Assembly: GCA_963920575.1 (NCBI GenBank)
Contig: OY986970.1
Location: 2,002,959-2,066,958 of the forward strand
Direction: 5' to 3'
Source: Narthecium ossifragum
Taxonomy: Eukaryota > Streptophyta > Magnoliopsida > Dioscoreales > Nartheciaceae
DNA length: 64,000 nt
Shown here: one piece after another, positions 34,949 through 46,500 of the stretch
Numbering within the stretch: the first letter of the stretch is position 1
Layout of the letters: every line of letters begins with the position of its first letter
The notes under the pieces: model-generated
Told to the model about the DNA's origin: nothing
The model's database searches: none
What the model saw: only the letters and a program-made list of their open reading frames with translations
Position numbers and translations under genes: made by a program

Positions 34949-36688
34949 AGAGGTTTTCTGTAATTCCTTTATCTGTTCTTCGTTTTTCTGATGTGATTTT
35001 CTTGTCCAAATTGCTTTCAAGGTTTCGCGAACTTGCTTTGTTTTGTATTCTATTTTCAGAGCTTATATTGCAAGTAGTATTACCTCATATCAAACTAGAA
35101 GGACTTGTGAGTTTATGCATTGGAGTCCTCTCTATGCCTATATATACAAGGCAAAGTATGTAATTTTCTAACCAGTTTCAATGAATCATTTTGTGTGCCA
35201 TTAACTATATTAGTTCGCCATAACTCCAGTAGTCTAGTATCCTTCACACGGAGATCCTAGAGGAAGTATATACTGAGCTTTATCTGAAGCTTTGCATTGT
35301 GTGTTGAATGCTCTCTATTGATCTCCTAAAACATGAGGAATAAGAGGACTCTTATTACAAGCATCATGAGCGAGTAATATATATTGACAGCTGAGAACCT
35401 GTCAGGCATATAATTAGTAAGAGCCCTGGACTTTGTTCATGGAGCACTGTCACTTTGCAGCCTTTCTTGTGGCCATTTTAGTACCACCTCTCTTCATGGT
35501 CAAGTAGACTTTAATCAAATTGTATGGGAACTATACAATACTCAAGTTCAAACTCTATTCTTTTAAAAAAAAAAAATTTTTTGATTAGTTTAGCACAAAT
35601 ACAAAGTCAAAGGTAAAGAGGAAGCCGAGGGGCTGGACGAGTCACTCACGGGATGTTTGGTTCGCATAAGGAATGTGAATGGAAATGAAAATGGGATTAG
35701 GAATGGGAATGGAATGAGATTGGGATTAGGAATGGTCTATTATCAAGGTGATTTTCTAATATCAGGATTGGGAATGGGAATGAAGCATTACCATGTTTGG
35801 TATACAAACAGAAGCCTGGGAATGGAATAGGAATGAAATACAGATGACTAAAATACCCTCTTTTTTTAACATAGAGAGATCCGATTAAAGGTAGATTAGT
35901 AATTTAATTTTTTAATCACCATTAACCGCCATTCCGTCGGGAATGGAATGAGGCATTTCGGGGTATTAGATGGGATTGTCTTATTCCCAACTTGTCATGA
36001 ATGGAGCATTCCATTCCCAACTTTAATGTCTAACCAAACAACGGAATGGGATTTGACCAAGAATTTGACCATTTCATTTCCGACGGTTATGTCCGACCAA
36101 ACATGTCGTCAGAATTGAAGTACCCGAGGATTCGTCCAGACAGTTCTAACTAAGGCGTCCGCTTTGTGGGTTGAACTCGCGCCGAACGTGGACAAAAAGA
36201 AGAAAGAATAAGAATATGTCTGACGTTGAATTTTAAGAATATGTCGCGGAACGTGAACTCTATTCTTTAAAAATGGTGACATATGTCTGACGTTGAATTT
36301 TAAGTCTAGAAGAAAGAATAAGAATATGAGGAGAGGACCTGTTCCAACAAAGAACACTGGCATACCTATATTTATATTTAGAGCTAGTCCAGATAGAGAT
36401 AACAAACTCACCGACGACCACGAAACCAAAACTGAAAACATCTGTCACGCATGATGCCATATATCATGTGTTCCTCCTGTTTCGGATCACGAAATAAAAG
36501 ATAAACCAAAAGAAGGAAGAGAATAAAACACAGAAACATTTGCTGACCAAATAGAAAAATCTAACAAATAGAAGACCGTCATTTATTATTTGTTTGTTCA
36601 TCTTCGTCTCCAAATTAAAGTTGAATATAGTATTCCTACAAGCAGAGGCAAAGCTCACCCAACTTTCTTAATTCTCTCTACCAACAAG
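34949..36688. other. Intergenic with one MITE
   Basis: Probable LOG 3' UTR, then AT-rich DNA holding the MITE at 35650-36107. Just after it, 36192-36245 and 36285-36330 share AAGAAAGAATAAGAATATG and TGTCTGACGTTGAATTTTAA, a small local duplication. Confidence 0.6.
35650..36107. mobile_element. MITE with ATGTTTGGT inverted ends
   Basis: The left end is GGGATGTTTGGTTCGCATAA; the reverse complement of the right end is GACATGTTTGGTCGGACATAA. The interior is full of GGAATGGGAATG-type repeats, inverted (CATTCCATTCCC) towards the right, so the whole can fold back. No clear target duplication; superfamily unassigned. Confidence 0.6.
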
Positions 36689-37381
36689 ATGGGGAGAAGC
36701 ATACCTTCTCCTTCTTCCCATGGCCCGTCGATCCATCCGGCCGTCGCCATAGCTCTCCCTCTCCTCGCCACAATAGCCATTCTAGGTAGCCTCTGCGCCT
36801 CGCGCCACCGTAAGCCTCCAACGCCGAAGGGACACTCGCCAGCTGGAGGGCCAACGTCTTCGTCCCCGGGCTCGAATAGATCAGCTAAGACCAATCGGGA
36901 AGTGCTGCCAATATCGTCGTCGGAGAGCATCGAGATCACAGCGGCGACCATGGCCGGAGGAGACCAACAGCAGGATAAGAGATGCGCGTCGTCGGAGGAG
37001 CGTATCAGCATAGACGTCGGCACGCATGGCCCGATCGCGCCATGCAAGCCGGCGGTGGCGGTGTCAGGTTCGAGACGGAAGCTGTCGATGAGCCTCAGCA
37101 TGAAGATCCCCGAGGGGCTGGCGAAGATCCGGACGAACAAGAAAGAGAGGCAGGAGAAGGCTGCAGTGGGGGCGGAGTCGTCGTCGTCGTCGATATGGAC
37201 GAAGACTATAATACTGGGGGAGAGGTGTAGGGTGCCGAGCGAGGAGGAGGAGGAGGAGGATGTGTTGGCCTACGTCGACGAGAAGGGTAACCGGCAGAGA
37301 ATGTATCATCCGAGAACGCCGAGGTCGGTGCCTGTGTCTCGGACCAACTCCTTCATCGGCTTCGACGCCTCTCACTCTTGA
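36689..37381 (+). CDS. Plant-specific small protein with N-terminal membrane anchor
   Basis: A single exon of 230 residues starts at MGRSIPSPSSHGPSIHPAV. One hydrophobic segment (residues about 17-36, AVAIALPLLATIAILGSLCA) is followed by basic residues, consistent with a single-pass anchor and a cytosolic C-terminal part. The middle is Ser/Pro-rich and disordered. The conserved-looking half has RKLSMSLSMKIPEGLAKIR, WTKTIILGERCRVPSEEEE, and then DEKGNRQRMYHPRTPRS, ending SRTNSFIGFDASHS. I recall related uncharacterised proteins in other plants with the ILGERC and DEKGN...YHPRTP blocks, but no known function. GC content is higher than in neighbouring genes. There are no introns. Confidence 0.85.
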   Translation: MGRSIPSPSSHGPSIHPAVAIALPLLATIAILGSLCASRHRKPPTPKGHSPAGGPTSSSPGSNRSAKTNREVLPISSSESIEITAATMAGGDQQQDKRCASSEERISIDVGTHGPIAPCKPAVAVSGSRRKLSMSLSMKIPEGLAKIRTNKKERQEKAAVGAESSSSSIWTKTIILGERCRVPSEEEEEEDVLAYVDEKGNRQRMYHPRTPRSVPVSRTNSFIGFDASHS

Positions 37382-38608
37382 TGTACGTTCTTGATCATGC
37401 ATCCATAAGGTTTGGCATACAGGCTTCCAAAATCACCGTTATATTTGTGAATACACACAAACATGATCTTTTGTCCGCTTGGCTTCTTATTTCTCTTCTT
37501 TTGATAGACGTAAACAAAAAGGATAAAGATTTGGTTTGTTAGATGTAAACAAGAACGATAAAGATTAAGATTTGGGTACATGGTGGCCAACTTAATCGGT
37601 AGTATACCTATTAAGTTGCTGTTTTGTCGGTAATACGCTGTTTATCAAGTTGCTGATATTTTTTTTATACCAATGATTTAATCGATAATACACTACCAAT
37701 TGAATGAGCATGTACAATATACATGCTATGATCCATGTACCCACGCTATGCCGTATGTACCCCAATGCTTTTTTTTTGTACCAATGATTTAATCAATAAT
37801 GCATTGAATGAGCATGTACAGTATACATGATCTTTCCAGCAGACGCTTTCTCGAAGAGAGCTGCTGAACATTTACAACATCATCTTCCTTAAAAAAGATG
37901 TGCTCAACGCGCATATTGGAAACAAATTGCGTGTATAAGAACAACAAAAGCGAAGTCGCAATGAAGATGATGTCCATAACAAAACAAATTAGGTTATTGG
38001 GATACTCCCCTTCAGTAACAGAGTGATTTTATCAAGCACAGGCAATGGATAAAATGAACAGATAAGATACATTGGGTTGAAGGAAGATATCTCCGGGATT
38101 CAAGAAGCATCAAATGTGAATTTATTAGGGACAGACAATACATAGAAAGTAACTAGCCTTTGGGATCAAGTAACCACACTAGGAGGACACACACCAGCAG
38201 GTAAGTTTCGATTGGATGTTGGAGATGAAAACAAATGCAAATCCACCTTTGAAACTAAAAATGCCAAAGGAATACAATTAAATGACAACAACAGACAAAT
38301 GAGATACAAGAGGGGGACACCAGGGTTTTACAACTCAGCGAACATATGAACACAGCCTTACCTTTGACCTCAGCACAGTTGGGCTTTGCAACACCCCTTG
38401 GCCCCCGTCTTCCAATTATTTCCCCCCCTCTCTCGGGGAAATAGCTACCAGATCAGCAGTTCACTTCTTCTGCCCAAACTTGCAAATTGGAATACTTTGA
38501 CAGTCACAGCTCAGTTACAATGTAAAAGTACACGGTTTGAGCTTCACGTCTGAGGCTTTTACAGTGTAGATTATAGCATAGATTATGTAGCAGCTCAATC
38601 AGCTAGTG
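37382..38608. other. Intergenic between convergent genes, with a local duplication
   Basis: 3' UTRs of the membrane-protein gene (+) and the kinase gene (-) face each other here. ACCAATGATTTAAT plus GAATGAGCATGTACA and TATACATG occur at about 37668-37726 and again at 37776-37829, a direct repeat of some 60 bases spaced about 108 bases apart. No gene seen. Confidence 0.65.
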
Positions 38609-41600
38609 CTAGTACTGACCTCTCTCGTCATTGTCGAAACTAAGGCCCTCTATGCCCTTCAGGGTGGTCTCGTAACTCTTGACATTAGATGGAAGCCTAC
38701 CAGATGAAGAGCGCTTGGGATCTACGGCAAATGGAGGACTTCTCTGAGGGCCAGATGTCGCTTTGTGAAAAGTTCCTGGGCTCGCATCAGTGGTTCGACT
38801 CCGAGACGGGTCTGCTTCGCTTGTCATCACTTCTCTGCTGCTAGAAACAGCAGCCCGCCTTGTGGAACCACTTGAATGACCCAGAAAGGCTGAACTGGGT
38901 AGCTACATGGTGTATGCAGCAAGGTCAGTGTGTGCACTAAAACAAAACAAAAACTCTTGCAACATTATTTCCTCCAGTCCAAGATAATGCATAGGCTACT
39001 ACCATTGGCAGTCAACCATCTCAAGCATGGATAAGCTGGAAGATCACTCACCATAGCTTCTTTTGTTACAGCAGAATCAACTCCCAAAGGATTCTTCTGC
39101 TTCGATAAGCTGGTAGCATTTATAGCTGGTGCTGCAACGCGCCGCCGAGAAGGGTCTGCTGCTGACCAACCACTAGTTCTTCCTTCTTCAAGACCTAGCG
39201 CAAATTTTAAAGAGATAAAATTACAGCCTTGGTCACAGCAGAACAAGTGCTTCTCAGAAACAAGTAGGCAAGAAACAAGTTCGCACTTCAACTTTCACAG
39301 GTCAAATGTAAATGTCCAAAACTAACTTCTTTTACTTTACACAAAACACCGGGGAAAAAAAAACCAGGAAGAGAAGGTAGGCAAGATGCCCATTATCTAA
39401 ATCAGAAATACCAATTCCATCAGTTATTAAAAGTTTTTTTTTTACTGAGACAGAATAGATCTAAGATATATGAGAAACTCCATGGTTAAATTAAGTTGCA
39501 CAAGGTCATGGAGCATGTTCACATGAAAGAAAAAGAGAGAAAGGCACTCAAAACTGAACCATATCATATATCCGAGAAGAACACCGCAGATTCTTCAGAT
39601 ATATGAAGTCAAAAGAGAAAAGGAGATATAGGATGATAAAGAAAGTTAAAATACCCGACTGCCTATCAACATTTGCAATTGCAGGAGCCAATGCAGAGCT
39701 AGGTCCAACAGCAGGGCCCTATAGAATTTTAAGGGTAAAGATGAGCCATTGGAAGGAAAACATGAAAGTATATATAACAAGAAAAACAAGTGCAGACGTA
39801 CAAGAGCGCGCGGAGGAGCACTGGAAATTTGTGACTGCTGATACTTCAAAATTGTCCAGTCAAAGACATAATCAAACTGAAATCCTGCATAGAGGAAAAA
39901 AAGGAGGAACTTGATGCATGTTGATCAAAACATAAGGATTTACAGAGAACGAGATATAATTAAGCCAAAAGGTTTTTTCATTGATCTCTGTCTGGAATAT
40001 ATAACTTACCCTCACGAATGAAAAGATCACGAAATATCCTTTTGAGGTAGGCATAATCTGGCTTATCTTCAAACCGTAGTGAACGACAAAAATGGAAGTA
40101 CGATGCAAACTCCGTCGGATATCCCCGACACAAAGCCTGAAGGAAACCAAAAACCAAGCAATTATGCAAACATTGTAGGAAGTGATAAGGGACTTCAAAT
40201 TCTGGACAAAGTAAAGGTTTACCTCGATTGATGTAGAAACTTTTTTTTCACTGATTTTCTCATACTTCTGCTTCTTGGTTCCTGCTTTTAAACCCTGCCA
40301 TGGAAGACTGAAGGACAAAGAAAAAAATGGATTGAGTAGGAGTGTAAGGATACTAGTCTCAAGAAAGGTTGGAGCAAGAAAAACAAACCTTCCTCGTAGA
40401 AAATACATAAGCACGTATCCAAGAGATTCCATATCATCTCTCCTGCTTTGTTCTTACCGAGCATAGAGTACAAAAGTCAGAAACAGATATGTAAAGATAA
40501 AATCCTAAAGGCAGTTGATGATCAATCATAATAGAGCAACTAAAAATAGCAATTGCCTGTAGAATATATTTTAGAATAATACCAACGCCAAGATGGGTGT
40601 TCATGCTCGCATATCTAGCTGTCCCCGTCAAGTTCTTGTTCTCTCTGCAATATACATAAAACTATGAGAATGCACAAAGAAACAGACATCTTATAAACAC
40701 AATTCTACTTTGAGTTCATCGGATCAAGTAGACAAATGTATTAAGTTGACCTGAGCATCATAACACAAGAAATAGAAACAGGTCATAACTAAACTCATTA
40801 TCACATCAAATTCACTAGGAAATAACAGACACATACATGCTAATTAGCCATGACCATCAACCAAATATTACAGTTAGTGGCCTACTAAACATCACCACTG
40901 ACATGAAGAAAATAAATCTAGAAAGTGAACAGAAACCAATACTTCTTATAGCAGACTGCAATTAGAAATATTCAATAGCCAATGCTAGTCCAGGAGATCT
41001 TAAACAAAATTTATTCACAATCAAGCTATTACTTATCTTCATTTCCTATTAACACAATATCTTTTACCTGTATGGAATGTGTTGGTGAGTTGCATTTTCC
41101 CTATACTTTTTGGCAAGCCCAAAATCAATTATATACACCTTCAGGAGAAAACAAGCATGAACATGTCAGCTATTTCATCTTGAAATTATACTGTTTACCT
41201 GTGTGCATGCTTAAAGGTATACCTGATTTGCTCTCCTGCCCAAGCCCATAAGAAAATTGTCTGGTTTAATATCTCGATGCAAGAAAGATTTAGAATGGAC
41301 AAATTCCACCCGGTTGATCTGATAAAGATAATAAAATAGATTAAAATGAACACATTACAACTAAAGAACATCCAACATGTCTATTCTAGCTGACCATACC
41401 ATTTGATCCGCAAGCATCAGCACAGTCTTCAAAGAAAGCTTCCTACTACAGAAGTTAAAAAGATCTTCAAGACTTGGCCCCAACAAATCCATCACAAGAA
41501 CATTATAATCCCCTTCAACACCAAACCATCTAACATTTGGTATGCCAGCTGCAAATATTAAGTTAATGCAAACCAATGAGCAACAATTAAATTTTCGTAG

Positions 41601-41723
41601 GATTGTGACCCAACTAAACAAAATAAAACAAAAATTGTCTTTAGACTCTTTACTTCCTCCTTGAAGGATTCTGTACAGCTTTGATTCATACAGCAACTGT
41701 GGATGTTTTGTCTTCACATTTTC
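38609..41723 (-). CDS. CKL: Casein kinase 1-like protein kinase, first exon missing
   Basis: Eleven minus-strand exons: 41723-41654, 41548-41400, 41318-41223, 41138-41068, 40644-40583, 40452-40389, 40307-40223, 40136-40010, 39884-39802, 39718-39655 and 39194-39052. The last exon is 38902-38609 (twelve in all). They join in frame to 435 residues. It is a Ser/Thr kinase of the CK1 family. It shows [20 protein letters not shown], then [20 protein letters not shown], the catalytic loop [14 protein letters not shown] ([10 protein letters not shown]), NTHLG, and the CK1 signatures [18 protein letters not shown] and [19 protein letters not shown]. The C-terminal tail is Ser/Arg-rich ([22 protein letters not shown]). 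The absent exon should encode the P-loop and part of the N-lobe, about 39 residues. It is expected just upstream, where a poly-G run and a 200-N gap occur. Probably an assembly loss rather than a pseudogene. Confidence 0.95.
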
Positions 41724-41799
41724 CTGATAACCAAATTGACAAAAAAGGTTAGCCATAAAGAAAAAGGGATAAAACATTCAAATTGCAGATGGAAAATCT

Positions 41800-41833
41800 G
41801 GGGGGGGGGGGGGGGGGGGGGGGGAGGGGGGGG
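41800..41833. repeat. Poly-G run beside the gap
   Basis: A nearly pure G tract of 34 bases, broken only by one A, lies 45 bases before the gap. A G homopolymer this long is unusual in plant DNA and probably reflects a sequencing or assembly problem. Confidence 0.85.
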
Positions 41834-41877
41834 ACCTATCAGTCACTAAAACAAAAATACAAAAGAAAAGAAGAACC

Positions 41878-42077
41878 NNNNNNNNNNNNNNNNNNNNNNN
41901 NNNNNNNNNNNNNNNNNNNNNNNNNNNNNNNNNNNNNNNNNNNNNNNNNNNNNNNNNNNNNNNNNNNNNNNNNNNNNNNNNNNNNNNNNNNNNNNNNNNN
42001 NNNNNNNNNNNNNNNNNNNNNNNNNNNNNNNNNNNNNNNNNNNNNNNNNNNNNNNNNNNNNNNNNNNNNNNNNNNNN
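41878..42077. other. Assembly gap (200 N)
   Basis: Exactly 200 N. It probably contains, or replaces, the first exon and promoter of the casein kinase gene. Confidence 0.99.
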
Positions 42078-42276
42078 GGTTCATTTAATAAACAGTTGGT
42101 CAAGAACTCCAGGGCGAGAAGGCTAATAAGGAATAGATAACTTTAACTTCATCGTCACCAAAAGCTAAACCATTGATTCCGAGGGCAAAAATGGTTGATA
42201 AATGGAGACAGCTCACACATTGCCAAGGAAATCTGGGACCCTTGTTTTCGGTTTGAGCTCTGTTTTGTGCACATGT

Positions 42277-42492
42277 GTGCACTTCATATGTACTGAATCG
42301 GTAGCTCATATACATGTCTATCGGTAGACCACTACCGATAGGCATGTACAACCTATCGGTATCTCACTACCGATAGACCCGTTATTGATTCATATACATG
42401 CTTATCGGTAGTCCATTACCGATACATGTCTATCGGTAACCTATTGCCGATAGACATGTATAGCTACCGATTCATATACATGTGAAGTGCAC
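42277..42492. mobile_element. Foldback MITE rich in TATCGGTAG
   Basis: The left end GTGCACTTCATATGTACTGA and the reverse complement of the right end, GTGCACTTCACATGTATATGA, continue as inverted copies through ATCGGTAGCT and ATACATGTCTATCGG. Inside, ACATGTCTATCGGTAG-type units are repeated in both orientations, so nearly all 216 bases can pair. No coding sequence and no certain target duplication. Confidence 0.75.
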
Positions 42493-43528
42493 TTGACAAA
42501 AACTTATTCTTTCGATTTTAGTAATAGTGGAGCTATTAATCTCAATTTATTTCTCATATCCGCGGTATGTTTTCTCGTAACGAGTCACAGGTTAATTTCC
42601 AGATTGGAGGACCGAAAAGAAAAAGAAGAAGAAGAAGAGAGAATTAGAACCTCAGACTGAGATTACTGTGTTGCCGTATCAGAGAGGGAAATTTGACTGC
42701 GATGTCATCTTGATTATTTTGTCAATAAAAGAAGCTATAAGCTTTCCTTTCATCCATCAATCCATATCCATGTGATGACCTTATTAATTTCTTGGTATTT
42801 AAAGCCTAGAACTAGCTCCAACCACAAAGCTAGATTAGAAGTGCCAGCAAAGAGCCAAAGTCAAGCATGGTTGATTAGCTGGGATGGTACCGTCATTTCC
42901 TCAAAAGGTTCTCAGCCCACTGCATTACAGCACTAAGATCTATTTAAATGCAGACAGCTATTAAAATGACAGATTTTGATTCGTTTAATAAGTGCCAGTT
43001 GAGCAGTGGAACATCAACAAAGATCATTGCTAATTAGATTCAGAGCTCTCTTCAGAGTTAGATTTGGATGACATTTTCGTACAACTTATATAGATAGGAT
43101 TTTGCAGTCAACAAATGCAGCTAACATAGAAATATAGTACTGCGTGATCAGAATTTTTCCTCTTTTCTGTGAGAATCCTCTCAGCATGATCCCATGATGA
43201 AAGAGTCAATAGTCAGACTATCACAGGATTTTAACTAGAAAGTAGTTGCTCCCATAAGAAAACCTTGAGAAACCAGAAAACCAGGAACCTACAACTTTAG
43301 TCACCACAGGGTTGACTTCCAAAACAGCGTGTTTAGAAAAAATTACGCAAACGCAAACAAAGCCTCTGTAACATTATCCACATGAAGTCAATCCCCCCCT
43401 TCAAATCATCGTTTTAACTTGAGGACTGCTTGTAATTTTACAAGTTAAGTATGACTTTGCAAAACCTAAGAGCTCGCCACGAAGATGAAATCAATAAATT
43501 AACGAATCTTTGTCATTGTATGGACTAT
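42493..43528. other. Intergenic, no gene seen
   Basis: AT-rich DNA between the truncated kinase gene and the 3' end of NIPA9. I searched it for the missing P-loop exon of the kinase and did not find it. Confidence 0.6.
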
Positions 43529-46500
43529 CTAGGCTTTCTCTTTTGATGGTGATGCTATCAAATGATGCAATGTTGATGCATGAATAACTGCACTCGGGCT
43601 TGTATCCTTGGCACGGGCCGACATGGTTCGCCTGAGATTGTGATTCTTCTCAGTGTTGCTTCTTAGAAGACGTCGCAATGGCCTCGGAAGAAGTGGCATC
43701 AACCGGGACGAACTCACAAGAAGGACCACCCCAGCAATGATAAAGACCCTGCAAACAATCAGGGACAAGTTTCAGACCTACCCAGTAGAGGCCAGATTTG
43801 AGCACTATAGCCAGACCTGCAGGTTTGGTACACTACCACCAGTAACGGTCATGAAACAAATCAAATGTATGTCTCAAGAGCCGATATACTCAAATATGCA
43901 ATAGTATCAATCCAGAATCTCTTATTAGAATGATTGAGAAAGAAAAGGAATTAGATTACCATCCAAGCATGAGAAAGAAGCGAGCCAGAGGAGCTGAAGG
44001 CAATTGTTCACCCAGAGCAAGCATGCCAGCTAACACACCAGTCACAATCGACGACACAGCTGCACATGTTGACACCACAATAGCTCTCCCATGTTTTAGA
44101 CCCCTTGTCTGTCCATAGGGCAAAGCCGCATTAGAAGCAAAAAGAAAACCATGAGAACCAACATTCATCACACCTACAAGTGAAATTACGCAATTGATAC
44201 ATGTCCCGTGGCCTCCACTTAAAATTTCAATAGATTATAGCAACCCATGTGTCCATGCTCCACAGTGTTGTCCAATAAAGAAAGCTCAAGGACACCAGAC
44301 CAGCAGTTAAAAGACGTGAATGCGGAGGTGTTAGACACTATCATTAGGAAGGATAAGTTCGGAACAGAATTCATCAGAGAAATGATACATGATGACTACA
44401 TACTGAATACAATTTAAGATGGCCTTGGCACGCATAAATATGGAGAAGAAAGGTGCGTATATTTGTGTTTTAAAGGAGGGTGAATGAGAAGAAGACCCAA
44501 CATTGCACTTGAAAGGAAAGAATAACTTGCAATAACAGCAGATTCATCACATCACTGAATAGTAACGATCGGCAAAAGGATTAATATCAGGTGCCCTAGA
44601 TGGGGGTTGCTGCTAGATAGTCAAAATATGACATGTATATCCAGTATCACATTAGGTTCTGAAAAACCTGATTTATCAGGTGTCATGCTTTCTTATCTTC
44701 CTTAATTAGCATGTTCATGCTTGGTAATGAACAAGTGGCGTTTCTATCAGTGGTACGTTTCTATCAGTGGTGCGTTATCAGAGGTATAGCCAACAAAATA
44801 CACGATCATAAAATTCATCTACTCTTGTTGTCTGTAACACTCTCTATATGTAGCACTATGGACATAGCAGTGAAAGTACCTGGTATACAAATCCTATGGC
44901 ACTACAGCATGTACCGAGCATGATGCATATAGGAATCACAATGTTAGGGAAACCCTGCTCAGACAACACAAAGCCTATCTTTGATATCACAGATGCCATC
45001 CTGTAAAATAAGATGCATCAACATTAATGAATGATACTTCTGCCAAACCTAGAGTATATTAACATAAAATTCGTAGTTGAACAAAAGTAACCCGAAACTA
45101 AAGAACACAAAAACAATCATTTCTGTGAATACAGAAGGAAAGATGTTTATGCAACCGCACCCGAATAGAACTCCTGATTCCAGGCCAAATATTATTTCCT
45201 CGACAACTTCTGAGTGCATCTGCAAGTGAAGAACTTTAGACGTTAAAAACAGCTGACAACCAGATCCAAAACAAAAGCCAGAAAAAGGTAGGAAATATTT
45301 TATAAATCATAGCTAGTGATAAAAAACAGATAAATACACTTACGAGTTCCTGCTCTCGCCGTCGACTTTTGTAGATGTGAAGCCATGCATTAAGGAGAGC
45401 CTGGTTTGCCAAGCATTGAAAAGAAAGATAATTTAGGCAAAATTTTCTGTTGATATTTGAACCTAAAGCTAGTAAATCCACTATATTCCATATTTAGTGC
45501 CAAAATGGAACAAAAAAGTTACAACTAGACACACATGCATGTAAATGCGGAATCATTTCAGCTTGTCCAGAACTCTCAATATGATTTCATCCTTGATTAC
45601 ACAGTAAAATCATTTGATTAACCAAAAGCTAGGTCAGATTAATGCAAAAATCCCATGTTGCTAGCCGAATCCATTATGTTGTTTTTAATACAAGAAACAG
45701 ACAACAAAAAATTGGAAAACCAGCCAGAGATTCTTAAGCTTTACTAGTGCAGAGAATATGGTACCTACAAACAAGATGATAACGGGGAAAACCAGCCAAG
45801 GTATTTGGGAAAGGGACACTGCAGAAGCACTTTGCTCCTCTCCTCCAACACCAATTCCTGCAACAACGAAACAGACATGAATATCAAAGATGCATCTAGA
45901 CTAACCATAGACCACCAGGTTGCAGGCTTCATGATGATTATGATGACGATGAGCAGCACAAGATAAAATAAAACACAATAACAAGAAAAGGGCATCTTTT
46001 AAGTTTCTTTCTTCTTTTAAGTTCATAACACTGATTCGTAGTAATGATGAGAATGCAGTCACAAAGTGAATACACGTGATCTGCAAGTTGTCAAATATCC
46101 TGAAATTTTGCTGTTTCTAGCACTGTTACTTCATTGTATTTAAGTACAAAATCACTTAGAAATTCGCGAGACATGTTGAGCTATCAGTGAGAGTGGCTAA
46201 GGTAACTCAAGCACAATGTCACATAGAGATTCTCAAGAAACAGATAGTACTCGTGAGAATGACCAAGATGACTGAAAGGGAAAAACCCCACTCGGAGGAT
46301 CATTATAAACTTACATTACCTATAGTGCCAACACCAGCCACGGTGATCCCAATCCAATCTATAGGATTCATAACCTCTTTAAGATAAAAATGGGAGAAGA
46401 CAGAAAGTATAGCAAGCCCACAACCTGAAACTGGTTGTATGATGGAAACCTGTCAGAAGAATCAAAATTGTTACATATGCCATGTGCATGAATTGTTCTG

